Under the pieces are notes generated by a model. It was not told where the DNA came from. It saw only the letters and a program-made list of their open reading frames with translations, and made no database searches. Source: Nitrospira sp. (GTDB lineage Bacteria > Nitrospirota > Nitrospiria > Nitrospirales > Nitrospiraceae). Taken from it: a stretch of 64,000 nucleotides of DNA. The stretch covers positions 2,961,001 through 3,025,000 of the forward strand of contig CP054184.1 of assembly GCA_015709715.1 (NCBI GenBank), in the 5' to 3' direction. Shown here one piece after another: positions 44,267 through 52,498 of the stretch (position 1 is its first letter; each line of letters begins with the position of its first letter). Both the position numbers and the translations under genes were made by a program.

Positions 44267-45312
44267 GGGGACACACAGGGCACCGTCGATCGGACCGGGG
44301 GAAATTCGATGTGGAAGATCGTGCCGACTCCCACGTCGCTCTCGACGCAAATGTGACCCTCCATTTTGGAGATCACCGACATCACATTGTACAACCCCAG
44401 GCCGGTGCCTTTCCCCGGCGGTTTCGTCGTAAACAGCGGGTCAAAGATTTTCGAGAACAGCTCCTTCGGAATGCCGCAGCCGGTGTCGCCGACGGAGGCG
44501 ATGACCAATCCGTCGGGGGCGACGGTGGTGGTCAGGGTCAGGGTTCCACGGGCGCTCATGGCTTGGACAGCGTTGGTGATCAGATTCACGAAGACGTGGA
44601 GCAACTCGTCGGGATTCCCCTGCACCGTGGCCTGTTCCGCATAGTGTTTGATCACCGTGATGTCTTGGAGCGCGACGGCATATCGGGCGATCTTCAAGGC
44701 TTCGTCCATCTTCAGATTGAGGTTGACGGGACCCGCTTCCCCGTTGCCGTTGCGTCTCGCATAACGGGTTAGGTCGCGACAGATGGCGCTGGTGCGCTTG
44801 ACGGCTTCCGTGATGTCGCGGGCCTGTTCGTGCACGGCTTCCAGGTTGGTTTCGTCCATCAAGTTTTCCGCGAGCCCGAGGATCAACTGGAGCGGGTTGT
44901 TGATGTCATGGGCGATGCCGGCGGCAAAAGACCCGATCCCTGCCAGTTTGTCGGCTTGGAACAGTTCCGCTTCCAGCCTGGATTGATGTTGGACGAGATT
45001 CCACAGGAGATGCGTGGCGGCCCCGCTCAGGACCTCGGCACCGGGGCGCTTCAGCGCATGGATGACGGCTCCCATGGCGGCGTCTCCCGTGACATCCATG
45101 ATCAGGTGAACCCCGTGGTTCTGGATCAGATCCTGGACTCGCTCGGCGACGGGTATGCGCAGGTCTCGGGCTCGTCTGAGGCCGGGAGCCGAAGGATCTT
45201 TATCGGCAATCCCGACGATGTCGACCTCGGGAATCTGGTGCAGCAGTTCGAGCAGCGCGACGCCGCCTTTGCCGGCGCCGATGATGGCGATTTTCGTCGG
45301 ACTTATGGTCAT
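44263..45312 (-). CDS. Soluble histidine kinase with N-terminal NAD(P)-binding Rossmann domain
   Basis: The protein has 349 residues from the ATG at 45312. Residues 1-110 form a dinucleotide-binding fold: KIAIIGAGKGGVALLELLHQ (GxGxxG), then VGIADKDPSAPGLRRARDL and HLIMDVTGDAAMGAVIHAL, like the N-domain of DapB or homoserine dehydrogenase. Then a HisKA with His 135 in AAGIAHDINNPLQLILGL and HATPase [32 protein letters not shown]. It lacks membrane helices and should be cytoplasmic. A kinase tuned to NAD(P)H level is an attractive inference. It is followed with ATGA overlap by the membrane kinase. Confidence 0.9.
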   Translation of the reverse strand: MTISPTKIAIIGAGKGGVALLELLHQIPEVDIVGIADKDPSAPGLRRARDLRIPVAERVQDLIQNHGVHLIMDVTGDAAMGAVIHALKRPGAEVLSGAATHLLWNLVQHQSRLEAELFQADKLAGIGSFAAGIAHDINNPLQLILGLAENLMDETNLEAVHEQARDITEAVKRTSAICRDLTRYARRNGNGEAGPVNLNLKMDEALKIARYAVALQDITVIKHYAEQATVQGNPDELLHVFVNLITNAVQAMSARGTLTLTTTVAPDGLVIASVGDTGCGIPKELFSKIFDPLFTTKPPGKGTGLGLYNVMSVISKMEGHICVESDVGVGTIFHIEFPPVRSTVPCVSP

Positions 45313-45453
45313 GGCTCCCTTCCCTGGATGACACGCGCCGACCTCCGCCGGTTCCGGTCGGCTCCTTCCCTTCCCCCGCCCCTGCCAGGGAAGGCTTGAA
45401 CGGCCTCCCCTGAGCGGAAGCGGATTGATGGGGACCATGGTGATGCCGCTGAA

Positions 45454-45888
45454 TCACAAGCGGGCCAGTTCCCGTTGCTCCATGGCCCTGGCCACCGCCG
45501 TACGCAGCTTCTCTCCTTCCACCGGCTTGACCAGGTAGTCCACGACGCCGCTCCGCAGGAACGAGGTCGCCATATCCGTATCAGGGAAACCGGTCAGAAC
45601 AATGATCGGCACGCGAGGCCATTCGCGTTGGAAATAAGCGATGGCTTCGACGCCGTTGATCTTCGGCATGCGGATATCGCAGATCAGGACATCGAGCAAG
45701 AGCCGATTTTCGCCCGAATTGATGGTTTCGATGGCCTTTTCGCCGTTTTCCGCCTCAAGCACTTCGTACCCGGCTTTTTGCAAGGTCATGCGCACGACTT
45801 TGCGAATGTCGGGTTCGTCGTCCACGACGAGCACGCGACCATTGCAGGCAGACTCACTCATGAAGAAGCCCGATTTGAATTCTCCCAT
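45454..45888 (-). CDS. Single-domain response regulator (CheY/Spo0F-like)
   Basis: The protein has 144 residues from the ATG at 45888, after AAGGAGGGGG. It is a lone REC domain: VLVVDDEPDIRKVVRMTL, phosphorylation Asp in DVLICDIRMPKINGVEA, Thr in IIVLTGFPDTD, Lys in VVDYLVKPVEGEKLR. No output domain. It heads the operon with the two kinases and DUF3365 protein, and probably shuttles phosphate between them or to an unlinked target. Confidence 0.92.
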   Translation of the reverse strand: MGEFKSGFFMSESACNGRVLVVDDEPDIRKVVRMTLQKAGYEVLEAENGEKAIETINSGENRLLLDVLICDIRMPKINGVEAIAYFQREWPRVPIIVLTGFPDTDMATSFLRSGVVDYLVKPVEGEKLRTAVARAMEQRELARL

Positions 45889-46031
45889 GATCCCCCTCCT
45901 TGGTGTGACGGCTGTTGTTGACTCCATCCGCTCTCGTGGAGACCTCTCGCAACTGCTATGCCATGGGCGACAAGCAGAAGAATCGCGCTATTTCGTTGGT
46001 TTCTGTGGCCAGGGGAGAGGTGGGGAAGGTA

Positions 46032-46058
46032 GGCCTGGTGGTGGAAATCCACCAGGCC
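46032..46058. terminator. Strong hairpin between the small secreted protein and the response regulator
   Basis: GGCCTGGTGG (46032-46041) and CCACCAGGCC (46049-46058), a perfect 10-bp stem and 7-base loop. It lies 40 bases after the stop of the minus-strand gene ending at 46099. No T-tract. Confidence 0.45.
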
Positions 46059-46098
46059 GGGTGAAATGCACCACCGGCAGGTGATGTGTCTGTGTGTC

Positions 46099-46431
46099 TT
46101 ACTTGGCCGGTTTGCTGCCGAAGAAATGGAGGTCTTTCTCGCCGCGAATGTGCGCGGGAGTGATGACATAATCGCCTCCGAGCGAGGGCCCCAGGATTTT
46201 TCCCGCGATGGCTTTGTCGCCTCCGGTGAAGACGAAGCCCAGTCCCCCCGCGACGGTGCCGAGGACGGCGGCCGCCAACTTGAGGCCTCCGTAGGGGAGG
46301 GTCAAAAAATAGCTGCCCAGGCCTTGAAGGGCCTCGGTGCCGGCTCCGGCGGCGGCGGGGCGGACTGATAGGGTCGTATGGGATCCGAGCAACAGGGCGA
46401 GGACGATCACGGTGGTCCGAGTGAACCGCAT
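46099..46431 (-). CDS. Small secreted or membrane protein of unknown function
   Basis: The protein has 110 residues from the ATG at 46431, after AAAGGAGTTTCGTT. A signal sequence ends near RPAAAGA. Then a Gly/Ala-rich hydrophobic stretch (LKLAAAVLGTVAGGLGFVFT) and a basic tail GSKPAK. I have seen such short proteins annotated only as hypothetical. No further clue. Confidence 0.65.
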   Translation of the reverse strand: MRFTRTTVIVLALLLGSHTTLSVRPAAAGAGTEALQGLGSYFLTLPYGGLKLAAAVLGTVAGGLGFVFTGGDKAIAGKILGPSLGGDYVITPAHIRGEKDLHFFGSKPAK

Positions 46432-46540
46432 AACGAAACTCCTTTCAGCTTCATGGACCTGTGGCAGCAGCATCGGCGCCTAGTCTACCCGGCGCTCGCC
46501 CCAATTTCCATGTGTTGCGGGTGGTCGGTTTCCGGCCCGA

Positions 46541-46570
46541 TTGCCTTCGGCTTCGCGGATACGTTATTCT
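46541..46570 (+). promoter_or_regulatory. Putative sigma70 promoter giving a near-leaderless bolA mRNA
   Basis: TTGCCT (46541-46546), an 18-base spacer and TATTCT (46565-46570) lie only 7 bases before the ATG at 46578. No Shine-Dalgarno is present. Confidence 0.45.
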
Positions 46571-46577
46571 GCGCAGC

Positions 46578-46820
46578 ATGATCAGCGCCGAATCCGTCAC
46601 GGCACATATTCAGGCCGTCTTTCCTGACGCCGAGGTGACCGTTGTCGATAAGACCGGGACCCAAGACCATCTGATCGTGCGGATCACGTCGGATGGGTTT
46701 ATCGGGAAGAATCTGTTGGATCGGCACCGCCTGGTGTATCAGGCCTTGACCGCTCCGATGAAGGACGGCCGCATTCATGCCTTGGAGATTACGGCACAGA
46801 CCAAGGATGAAGCCAAATAG
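46578..46820 (+). CDS. BolA family protein
   Basis: The protein has 80 residues. It contains VTVVDKTGTQDHLIVRITSD and the BolA hallmark LLDRHRLVYQAL near the C-terminal half. BolA/IbaG proteins pair with monothiol glutaredoxins to bind [2Fe-2S] clusters. The next gene, 9 bases later, encodes exactly such a glutaredoxin. Confidence 0.92.
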   Translation: MISAESVTAHIQAVFPDAEVTVVDKTGTQDHLIVRITSDGFIGKNLLDRHRLVYQALTAPMKDGRIHALEITAQTKDEAK

Positions 46821-46829
46821 GAGGGACAG

Positions 46830-47153
46830 ATGGCTGATCCGATTGAAGAAGAAATCCAGCGCGAGATCAACGCGAATAAGATCTTGATCTACGGCAAGGG
46901 CACCAAGACCATGCCCATGTGCGGGTTCACCAGGGAGACCATGCATTTCTTCGAGAAGTATGGGTATCCCTACGAGGTCATCGACGTGTTGTCCCAGCCG
47001 GCGAAGCGTGAGGCCCTGACGAGGATGACCAACTGGCCGACCTTGCCCAAGGTGTTCATCGACGGCCAATTTTACGGGGACACCGACATCCTTGATCCGA
47101 TGGAGGCCAAGGGCGAGGTCGTGCCCCTGCTGAAAAAGGCCTTCGGCGCCTAA
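46830..47153 (+). CDS. grxD: Monothiol glutaredoxin, Grx4-type
   Basis: The protein has 107 residues with the monothiol site GTKTMPMCGFT (CGFT for the usual CGFS), the cis-Pro region NWPTLPKVFIDGQFYGDTDI and a C-terminal helix. It should bind a [2Fe-2S] cluster with glutathione and hand it to BolA or apo-proteins. Preceded by AGGAGGGACAG. The Ser to Thr change at the active site is a mild oddity. Confidence 0.92.
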   Translation: MADPIEEEIQREINANKILIYGKGTKTMPMCGFTRETMHFFEKYGYPYEVIDVLSQPAKREALTRMTNWPTLPKVFIDGQFYGDTDILDPMEAKGEVVPLLKKAFGA

Positions 47154-47209
47154 CCATCCGCCGTCCGGCACGTGCAACTATGACGGGACGATCAGTTCTC
47201 GGTTAGTGC

Positions 47210-47238
47210 TTGTTCGGTCCTCCTCTTGCCGATAGAAT
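47210..47238 (+). promoter_or_regulatory. Putative sigma70 promoter of the HAD-UbiA gene
   Basis: TTGTTC (47210-47215), a 17-base spacer and TAGAAT (47233-47238) sit 13 bases before the ATG at 47252. The leader would be about 7 bases without a Shine-Dalgarno. Confidence 0.5.
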
Positions 47239-47251
47239 CCCCGCTGCGCGT

Positions 47252-48688
47252 ATGGGTGAGGACGTCCGAGGCAGACAGCCGCTTTGTGTCGATCTTGATG
47301 GGACTCTCATCAAGACCGATCTCCTGTGGGAGTCTCTCTTGCTGTTGCTCAAGCAACAGCCCCTTCTGCTGTTTCAATTCCCATTTTGGCTCCTCAAGGG
47401 CAAAGCCCATTTCAAGCATGAGATCGCCCGTCGGGTGGCAGTCGATGTCACGTCCTTGCCCTACCATGATGAGTTGGTCGCATTCCTCGACGAAGAGCGC
47501 CGTGCCGGCCGTGAACTGGTTTTGGCGACGGCCAGCCACGTACTCTATGCGCAGGCGGTGGCTGCGCATTTGGGTCTCTTCGAGGATCGTGTCTATGGAA
47601 GCGATGCGTCGACCAATCTCAAGGGGGCGCGCAAAGTTGCGTTGCTGGTCAAACGCTACGGGGTCCGGCAGTTCGCCTATGCGGGGAACTCCACGGCCGA
47701 TCTACCGGTCTGGGCGGAGGCGGGGGAGGCCATCGTCGTCAATGCGCCGCCCGGCTTGGTGAGCCGAGCCCGGGCCCTCACGACGGTCAGTCGTGTGTTC
47801 GAGTCGCCCGCCAGACGGCTCAAGGTTATTGCCAAGGCCTTGCGTGTGCATCAATGGGCGAAGAATGCCCTCGTGTTCGTGCCGGTGATTGCGAGCCATC
47901 AATTCACGAACGGGCGTGCCCTCCTGGAGGCCAGTCTCGCATTCTTGGCGTTCAGCCTCTCCGCCTCCGCCGTGTACATCGTGAATGATTGTCTCGATCT
48001 GTCGTCTGACCGCATCCACCCGAAGAAGAAGCATCGTCCCTTTGCCTCGGGGAATCTCTCCATCCCGTTCGGCTTGGTGCTGGCGGCCGCCTGTCTCATC
48101 GGTGGGTTCCTGCTCGCGCTGGCCCTCCCGACGGCCTTTCTAGTCGTGCTGGCCGGTTATTTCGCGTTGACGACGGCCTATTCGTTCTACTTGAAGCAGT
48201 TCGTGTTGTTGGATGTCATCGTCCTCGCCCAACTCTATACCGTGCGGATCTATGGGGGCGGGGCGGCGACCGACGTGGTTCCTTCCCATTGGTTGTTGAC
48301 GTTTTCGTTGTTCCTGTTTCTGAGTCTGGCGCTGGTGAAACGCTTTACCGAATTGCGGCTGATGAGCACGATGGATGAAAGTGCGTTGCATGGCCGGGGC
48401 TACTGGGTCTCGGATCAAGAGCACATTTCCAGTATCGGCACGGCGAGCGGTTTGCTGGCGGTCTTGGTGCTGGCGCTGTATATCAGCAGCAAAGACGTGT
48501 TGCTGCTCTATTCACACCCCGAAGTGTTGTGGTTGGTCTGTCCGGTCATGTTGTACTGGATCACCCGAATTTGGATGTTAGCCTACCGGAACCAGATGGA
48601 TGACGATCCGGTCGTTTTCGCGGTGCGTGATCCGAAAAGTTATGCGATGGCCGCCATTCTGGGCGCGATTCTGTTTCTCGCCAAATAG
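47252..48688 (+). CDS. HAD phosphatase-UbiA prenyltransferase fusion
   Basis: The protein has 478 residues. Residues 1-190 are an HAD-type hydrolase: nucleophile in LCVDLDGTLIKTD, motif II in LVLATASHV, motif III/IV in YAGNSTADLPVWAEA. From about 205 a UbiA-type polytopic prenyltransferase with the Asp-rich site IVNDCLDLSSDRIHPKKKHR and a loop reading ELRLMSTMDESALHGRGYW. It resembles the fusion proteins related to decaprenyl-phosphoribose synthase. A polyprenyl-phosphate sugar product is plausible but the partner enzymes are not in the window. Confidence 0.87.
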   Translation: MGEDVRGRQPLCVDLDGTLIKTDLLWESLLLLLKQQPLLLFQFPFWLLKGKAHFKHEIARRVAVDVTSLPYHDELVAFLDEERRAGRELVLATASHVLYAQAVAAHLGLFEDRVYGSDASTNLKGARKVALLVKRYGVRQFAYAGNSTADLPVWAEAGEAIVVNAPPGLVSRARALTTVSRVFESPARRLKVIAKALRVHQWAKNALVFVPVIASHQFTNGRALLEASLAFLAFSLSASAVYIVNDCLDLSSDRIHPKKKHRPFASGNLSIPFGLVLAAACLIGGFLLALALPTAFLVVLAGYFALTTAYSFYLKQFVLLDVIVLAQLYTVRIYGGGAATDVVPSHWLLTFSLFLFLSLALVKRFTELRLMSTMDESALHGRGYWVSDQEHISSIGTASGLLAVLVLALYISSKDVLLLYSHPEVLWLVCPVMLYWITRIWMLAYRNQMDDDPVVFAVRDPKSYAMAAILGAILFLAK

Positions 48689-48693
48689 CCCGC

Positions 48694-49428
48694 TTAGATT
48701 CCCCAGCCTCCGCTCAATTGCAGGTTCGCACCATTCACGTAGCGCGCGTCCTCGCTCAGGAGGTACCGGACGGCGCCGACGGCGTCCGAGACGCTGCCGA
48801 CATAACCCGCAGGGATTCGCTTGACCATTCCGGCCAATTCCTCGGGCGGGGCGCTGCCCGAATCGATGAAGCCCGGAGAGACGGCGTTCACGGTGATGCC
48901 GTGTGGCGCGAGGAGTTTGGCCAATGTTCTGGTGAGGATGAGGACGCCCGCCTTCGCGATGTAATGTCCGGTTACGTCCGGCTGAGCCACCATTTGGTCG
49001 GCATTGGCCATGCTGAAGCTGACGATCCGCCCCCACTTCCGCGCTTTCATCCCCGGCACCACGGCCTGCGCCAGGTAAAAGATGGGATGGAGATTGCCGT
49101 CGAACATTTCGCGCCAGCCTTCCACGGTTTCGTCGAACAGATTGATCCGATGGTAGGGCCCGGCTCCGTTGATCAGGACGTCGATTCGGCCCCACTGTTG
49201 TTCGACTTGCGCGACCAACTGTCGGACGGCTTGCGGATTCGAGACGTCGCATTGCACGGCCAGCGCCTGGCCGCCTTGCGTCACAATGGCAGCGCGGGTC
49301 TCTTCCGCCGCTGCCGCGCTGGTGCGATAACAGATGGCCACCGACCAATGCCGGGATGCGAGATCCAGCGCGATGGCCCGTCCGATTCCCTTGGCTCCTC
49401 CCGTGATGAGGGCGACGTGGTGCGACAT
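48694..49428 (-). CDS. FabG-like short-chain dehydrogenase/reductase
   Basis: The protein has 244 residues. ALITGGAKGIGRAIALDLAS is the cofactor loop. NGAGP replaces the usual NNAG. Ser in IVSFSMANADQM and Tyr-Lys in GHYIAKAGVLILTRTL match the catalytic residues. The C-terminus includes YVGSVSDAVGAVRYLLSEDA. Common length and layout of FabG. The start follows AGGAGACACC. It is the last gene of the long minus-strand operon, 8 bases after the TIGR04282 gene. Confidence 0.88.
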   Translation of the reverse strand: MSHHVALITGGAKGIGRAIALDLASRHWSVAICYRTSAAAAEETRAAIVTQGGQALAVQCDVSNPQAVRQLVAQVEQQWGRIDVLINGAGPYHRINLFDETVEGWREMFDGNLHPIFYLAQAVVPGMKARKWGRIVSFSMANADQMVAQPDVTGHYIAKAGVLILTRTLAKLLAPHGITVNAVSPGFIDSGSAPPEELAGMVKRIPAGYVGSVSDAVGAVRYLLSEDARYVNGANLQLSGGWGI

Positions 49429-49436
49429 GGTGTCTC

Positions 49437-50189
49437 CTAGCCTTGACGAGTGCGAAGGCGTTTGGCGAGCAATTCCAAGGTCCCTGCCGTCCGTTGGGAA
49501 AAGACTCGCTCCTGTTTCGACCGTTGTTTATCCGCCGTGCAGTCGTCGATGAGGGCGCGGAGGTCCTCGACCGTATCGATGTCCCGCCAGGTCGGAAGTA
49601 CCGCCGTGCTCAATCCAGCCTGCTGGGTCTTCTGTTCGGTCAGGGCCAGCACCCCATCGGTCGACCAGGGGATGTCGGCAAAGAGTGAGGGCTGAGGTTT
49701 GGTCAGGCCGATCAGGTAATAGCCGCCGTCCATGGCGGGCCCGAGCACCACGTCGTGGCGCGTGAGCCATTCCAAGGCATCTCGATAGTGGGTCAATGGC
49801 AGAGACGGGACGTCGGTTCCCACCAGACAGACTCGCCGGTAGCCTTGCCCGAAGAGCGTCTCGAAGGTGTGATGCATGCGGGTGCCCAGGTCGTCTCCCA
49901 CTTGGTCGAGGAGGCTGACTCCATGGCGGGCCTCCATGATCTTGAAGAAGACGTGCGTCAAGGAGGGGGAACAGGCGAGGTAGCGGTCGACCAGCAGTTT
50001 GAATGTGCCCACCGCCGCTTTGGTCCGTTCCAAGGTATCGAGTACAAAGCTGCCATGCAAGGTGGCCGCCTCGTCTTCCGTCAGTGCGGGGCAGAGTCTC
50101 GTTTTGACCTGTCCGGCGATAGGGGCTTTGGCGAAAATCACCAGCGCGGCCGCTGCGCGCACCTTCCGCTCCGAGGAGGACTTGCTCAT
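49437..50189 (-). CDS. TIGR04282-type (DUF2064) glycosyltransferase-like protein
   Basis: The protein has 250 residues starting MSKSSSERKVRAAAALVIFA; the ATG overlaps the stop of the upstream glycosyltransferase (ATGA). Family marks: FAKAPIAGQVKTRLCPALT, CLVGTDVPSLPLTHYRDALE, VVLGPAMDGGYYLIGLT and WRDIDTVEDLRAL. It is related to nucleotidyltransferases of the MobA/CofC type. TIGR04282 is named for the arsenosugar pathway by genome context, but also occurs elsewhere. The pair TIGR04283/TIGR04282 is typical. Confidence 0.85.
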   Translation of the reverse strand: MSKSSSERKVRAAAALVIFAKAPIAGQVKTRLCPALTEDEAATLHGSFVLDTLERTKAAVGTFKLLVDRYLACSPSLTHVFFKIMEARHGVSLLDQVGDDLGTRMHHTFETLFGQGYRRVCLVGTDVPSLPLTHYRDALEWLTRHDVVLGPAMDGGYYLIGLTKPQPSLFADIPWSTDGVLALTEQKTQQAGLSTAVLPTWRDIDTVEDLRALIDDCTADKQRSKQERVFSQRTAGTLELLAKRLRTRQG

Positions 50190-50905
50190 CTCACCATGCC
50201 ATAGAAGTGTTGCAAGCGATACGGGCTCACTCCCATCCAGTACAGGAAGCGCAGGGTCCACATCAATAGAATTGTACGCCCGGGGCCTTTCTGTTCCCAT
50301 CGTCGAAAGGCCGTGACGACCTGGTCGCGCAAGGGGGCGAGGCGGCCGATCCGCTTGAGGCGACGGGTGAAGTCGATGTCTTCCATGAGCGGGATGTCGG
50401 CGAACCCGCCGAGCTGTTCGAAAATATCTCGGCGAACGAACAGGGCCTGATCGCCCGTGGCGATGCCGGTTCGGCGCGAGCGTAGGTTCATAAGGCAGCT
50501 CACCATGCGCGCGGAAACGCGATCGGCATCGAACCGGACGTCGAAACGTCCTCCGACGTAGGTCTGATCGGCCAGGGTTCTGTCTAGGGCTTGCCGGGCA
50601 TGGGACGGAAGCTGCGTATCGGCATGGAGAAAGAGGTAGGCGTCGCACCGGCTGGTTGCCGCCCCAGCATTACACTGACGAGCCCGCCCGCGTGGAGCCT
50701 GGATGAGGCGGATGGGCGAGGCGGATCTGGGGACTAGTACCTCCGGGGATTCTTTCGCGAGGGTTTCGACGATCGAGACCGTTTCGTCGGTGCTGCCTCC
50801 GTCGACGACGACGATCTCGTCGAACCCAAGCGCTCCCGTGCGGGTCAGGGTCCCACCGATGCAGCGACATTCGTTGAGGACGGGGATGATGACGGCGATC
50901 GTCAT
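50186..50905 (-). CDS. TIGR04283-type family 2 glycosyltransferase
   Basis: The protein has 239 residues: TIAVIIPVLNECRCIGGTLT, EIVVVDGGSTDETVSIVETL (DxD-type region), CDAYLFLHADTQLPSHA, LMEDIDFTRRLKRIGRLAPL. The fold is GT-A, family 2. Translationally coupled to the TIGR04282 gene. The group name comes from arsenosugar clusters, but no arsS or arsM gene is in the window. A partner in making a glycosylated metabolite is possible. Confidence 0.88.
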   Translation of the reverse strand: MTIAVIIPVLNECRCIGGTLTRTGALGFDEIVVVDGGSTDETVSIVETLAKESPEVLVPRSASPIRLIQAPRGRARQCNAGAATSRCDAYLFLHADTQLPSHARQALDRTLADQTYVGGRFDVRFDADRVSARMVSCLMNLRSRRTGIATGDQALFVRRDIFEQLGGFADIPLMEDIDFTRRLKRIGRLAPLRDQVVTAFRRWEQKGPGRTILLMWTLRFLYWMGVSPYRLQHFYGMVR

Positions 50906-50934
50906 CGTGGAGTGGCGGCATTTCGCCCGCCGGC

Positions 50935-51345
50935 TCAGGCGGCCCGTTTCGGCTCGTTGAACATGAAGTACATCACCACGACGATCGTGGACCAGAATAC
51001 GACCTGTTTGTGCCAGAACAGCACTTCGCCATAGTGAAAGAGGGCCAGGCTGATGAGGATGGCGGCGGCCATCAACGAGTAGCGGATGGTCGGATTCTCC
51101 ACCACTGCATTGGCCCAGACGGCGATACCGCCGAAATAAATGAGCAGCGGCACCACGTTGATTTCGAACCCCCCGCTGATCGACAGGAACACGTTCAGGA
51201 ACCCGATGAACATGAGGGCGGTGCCGATCATCATGCCGGCCACGTGGAACTGACGATCCGACCCACCTTCCTCGTCATGGTCGTGGCGCGAAGATCGGGG
51301 CGTGGACGGACGGGTCGAAGGATCGGGAAAGTCGCTGGGTGCCAT
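50935..51345 (-). CDS. Four-helix membrane protein of unknown function
   Basis: The protein has 136 residues: a polar, Ser/Pro/Asp/His-rich N-terminus (RPSTPRSSRHDHDEEGGS) and four hydrophobic helices (MMIGTALMFIGFLNVFLSI, VVPLLIYFGGIAVWANAVV, YSLMAAAILISLALFHYG, VVFWSTIVVVMYFMFNE). It starts 1 base after the stop of the upstream deaminase-like gene, so it is coupled to it. The family is not recognised. Confidence 0.7.
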   Translation of the reverse strand: MAPSDFPDPSTRPSTPRSSRHDHDEEGGSDRQFHVAGMMIGTALMFIGFLNVFLSISGGFEINVVPLLIYFGGIAVWANAVVENPTIRYSLMAAAILISLALFHYGEVLFWHKQVVFWSTIVVVMYFMFNEPKRAA

Positions 51346-51346
51346 A

Positions 51347-52498
51347 TCAGGCCTTAAAATGTTTGCTCAGGGTGAGGGCTTGCCGTTGGTACGACGAGCC
51401 GAGGGTGGCGCCGTACAACTCCGTCGGCACCTCGACCATCCGATCATACACTACTTTGAAGAAGGTTTGCCCGTCGTGAATGAGGAAGGGCACATCGTGG
51501 GGCCGGACCTCCAAGACAACCTGGGTTCCGCGCATTTTGCCGTCCCCATACCCGAACCCGGGATCGAAGAACCCTGCATAGTGGGTGCGTAACTCTCCAC
51601 AAGCCGCTTCGTACGCCACCATTTCCGCGGCGTAACCGGGCGGGACCCGAATCCGTTCCTTGGAGGCGAGGATATAAAACTCCTCCGGCTCCAGGAGCAG
51701 GCTGTCGTGCCGATGGCGCGTCAGGGGTTCCCAAAAGTCTCGGGCCGCGTAATGGCCGATTTTCGAAAGGTCGATGACGTGGCTGTTTTTCTTGGCCCGA
51801 TAGCCGATCACGGCGTCGCGGCGATCACTTCCGGTCAGGTCGATCCGCAGAAATAGGCCGCGATCGGTCCGGAATTCGCTCGGCCTGAGCGGTTTGGGCG
51901 GCGTGGCGTTGTGGAACAGTAGGGGATCGGCGGCATGGACCTTTTGCAGCGCCCGGTCTGACACGGCGGCGTCGCCGCGCACGAACCGAATCTGATTCAG
52001 TGAGTGGCCGGTCTTCACCTTGATGGCGAAGGATCGGGGGACGACTTCCAGGTAGAGCGGACCGCAATAGCCGGGGCGAATTTCGTCGAAGCCTGCGGTC
52101 AGGTCGGTCACCACGCGGGTAAAGACATCCAGCCGTCCGGTGGTGCTTTTGGGGTTGGCGCGCGCGTGCAACGTGGCCGGCAGATGGAGGTGTTCCAGGA
52201 GCGGCACCAGGTAGACATGGCCCTTCTCCAGGATGGCTCCCTGCGAGAGGTCCATTTCATACATCACCAGGTCGGACTGGTAAAAATCGAGGACGTCGAG
52301 GCGGCTGCTGATCGGGGACAACTCGGGCAGGAAGCTGCTGATCAACCGATAGGCTTTCTTTCCCAGGCGGAGGTCAAGGCTGGCCGGTTGGATCTGGCGC
52401 GCCTCGATCGGGCTGTCGCCGGTGATGATGCCACGGGCGATCAGTTGCGAAATCTGCTGGTACGGGAGAATTCCCTTGGTGGAGAGGGCGCGTGTCAC
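51347..52498 (-). CDS. 2'-Deoxycytidine 5'-triphosphate deaminase-like, double-domain form
   Basis: The protein has 383 residues from a GTG overlapping the kamA stop (GTGA). It has two Dcd/dUTPase-like halves: the first contains IQPASLDLRLGKKAYRLI and HARANPKSTTGRLDVFTRVV; the second GYAAEMVAYEAACGELRTHY and FFDPGFGYGDGKMRGTQVV. The length of about 370-390 is that of the long Dcd form of alpha-proteobacteria, twice that of E. coli Dcd. dCTP deamination supplies dUMP for thymidylate. Its place after kamA is unexpected. Confidence 0.82.
   Translation of the reverse strand: MTRALSTKGILPYQQISQLIARGIITGDSPIEARQIQPASLDLRLGKKAYRLISSFLPELSPISSRLDVLDFYQSDLVMYEMDLSQGAILEKGHVYLVPLLEHLHLPATLHARANPKSTTGRLDVFTRVVTDLTAGFDEIRPGYCGPLYLEVVPRSFAIKVKTGHSLNQIRFVRGDAAVSDRALQKVHAADPLLFHNATPPKPLRPSEFRTDRGLFLRIDLTGSDRRDAVIGYRAKKNSHVIDLSKIGHYAARDFWEPLTRHRHDSLLLEPEEFYILASKERIRVPPGYAAEMVAYEAACGELRTHYAGFFDPGFGYGDGKMRGTQVVLEVRPHDVPFLIHDGQTFFKVVYDRMVEVPTELYGATLGSSYQRQALTLSKHFKA

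Noticed and set aside
49437..50905. A complete arsenosugar biosynthesis cluster, because of the TIGR04282/TIGR04283 pair
   Set aside because: Neither ArsM nor ArsS is encoded in the window; the radical-SAM protein here is KamA by its PLP and lysine-binding residues. The family names reflect context elsewhere.
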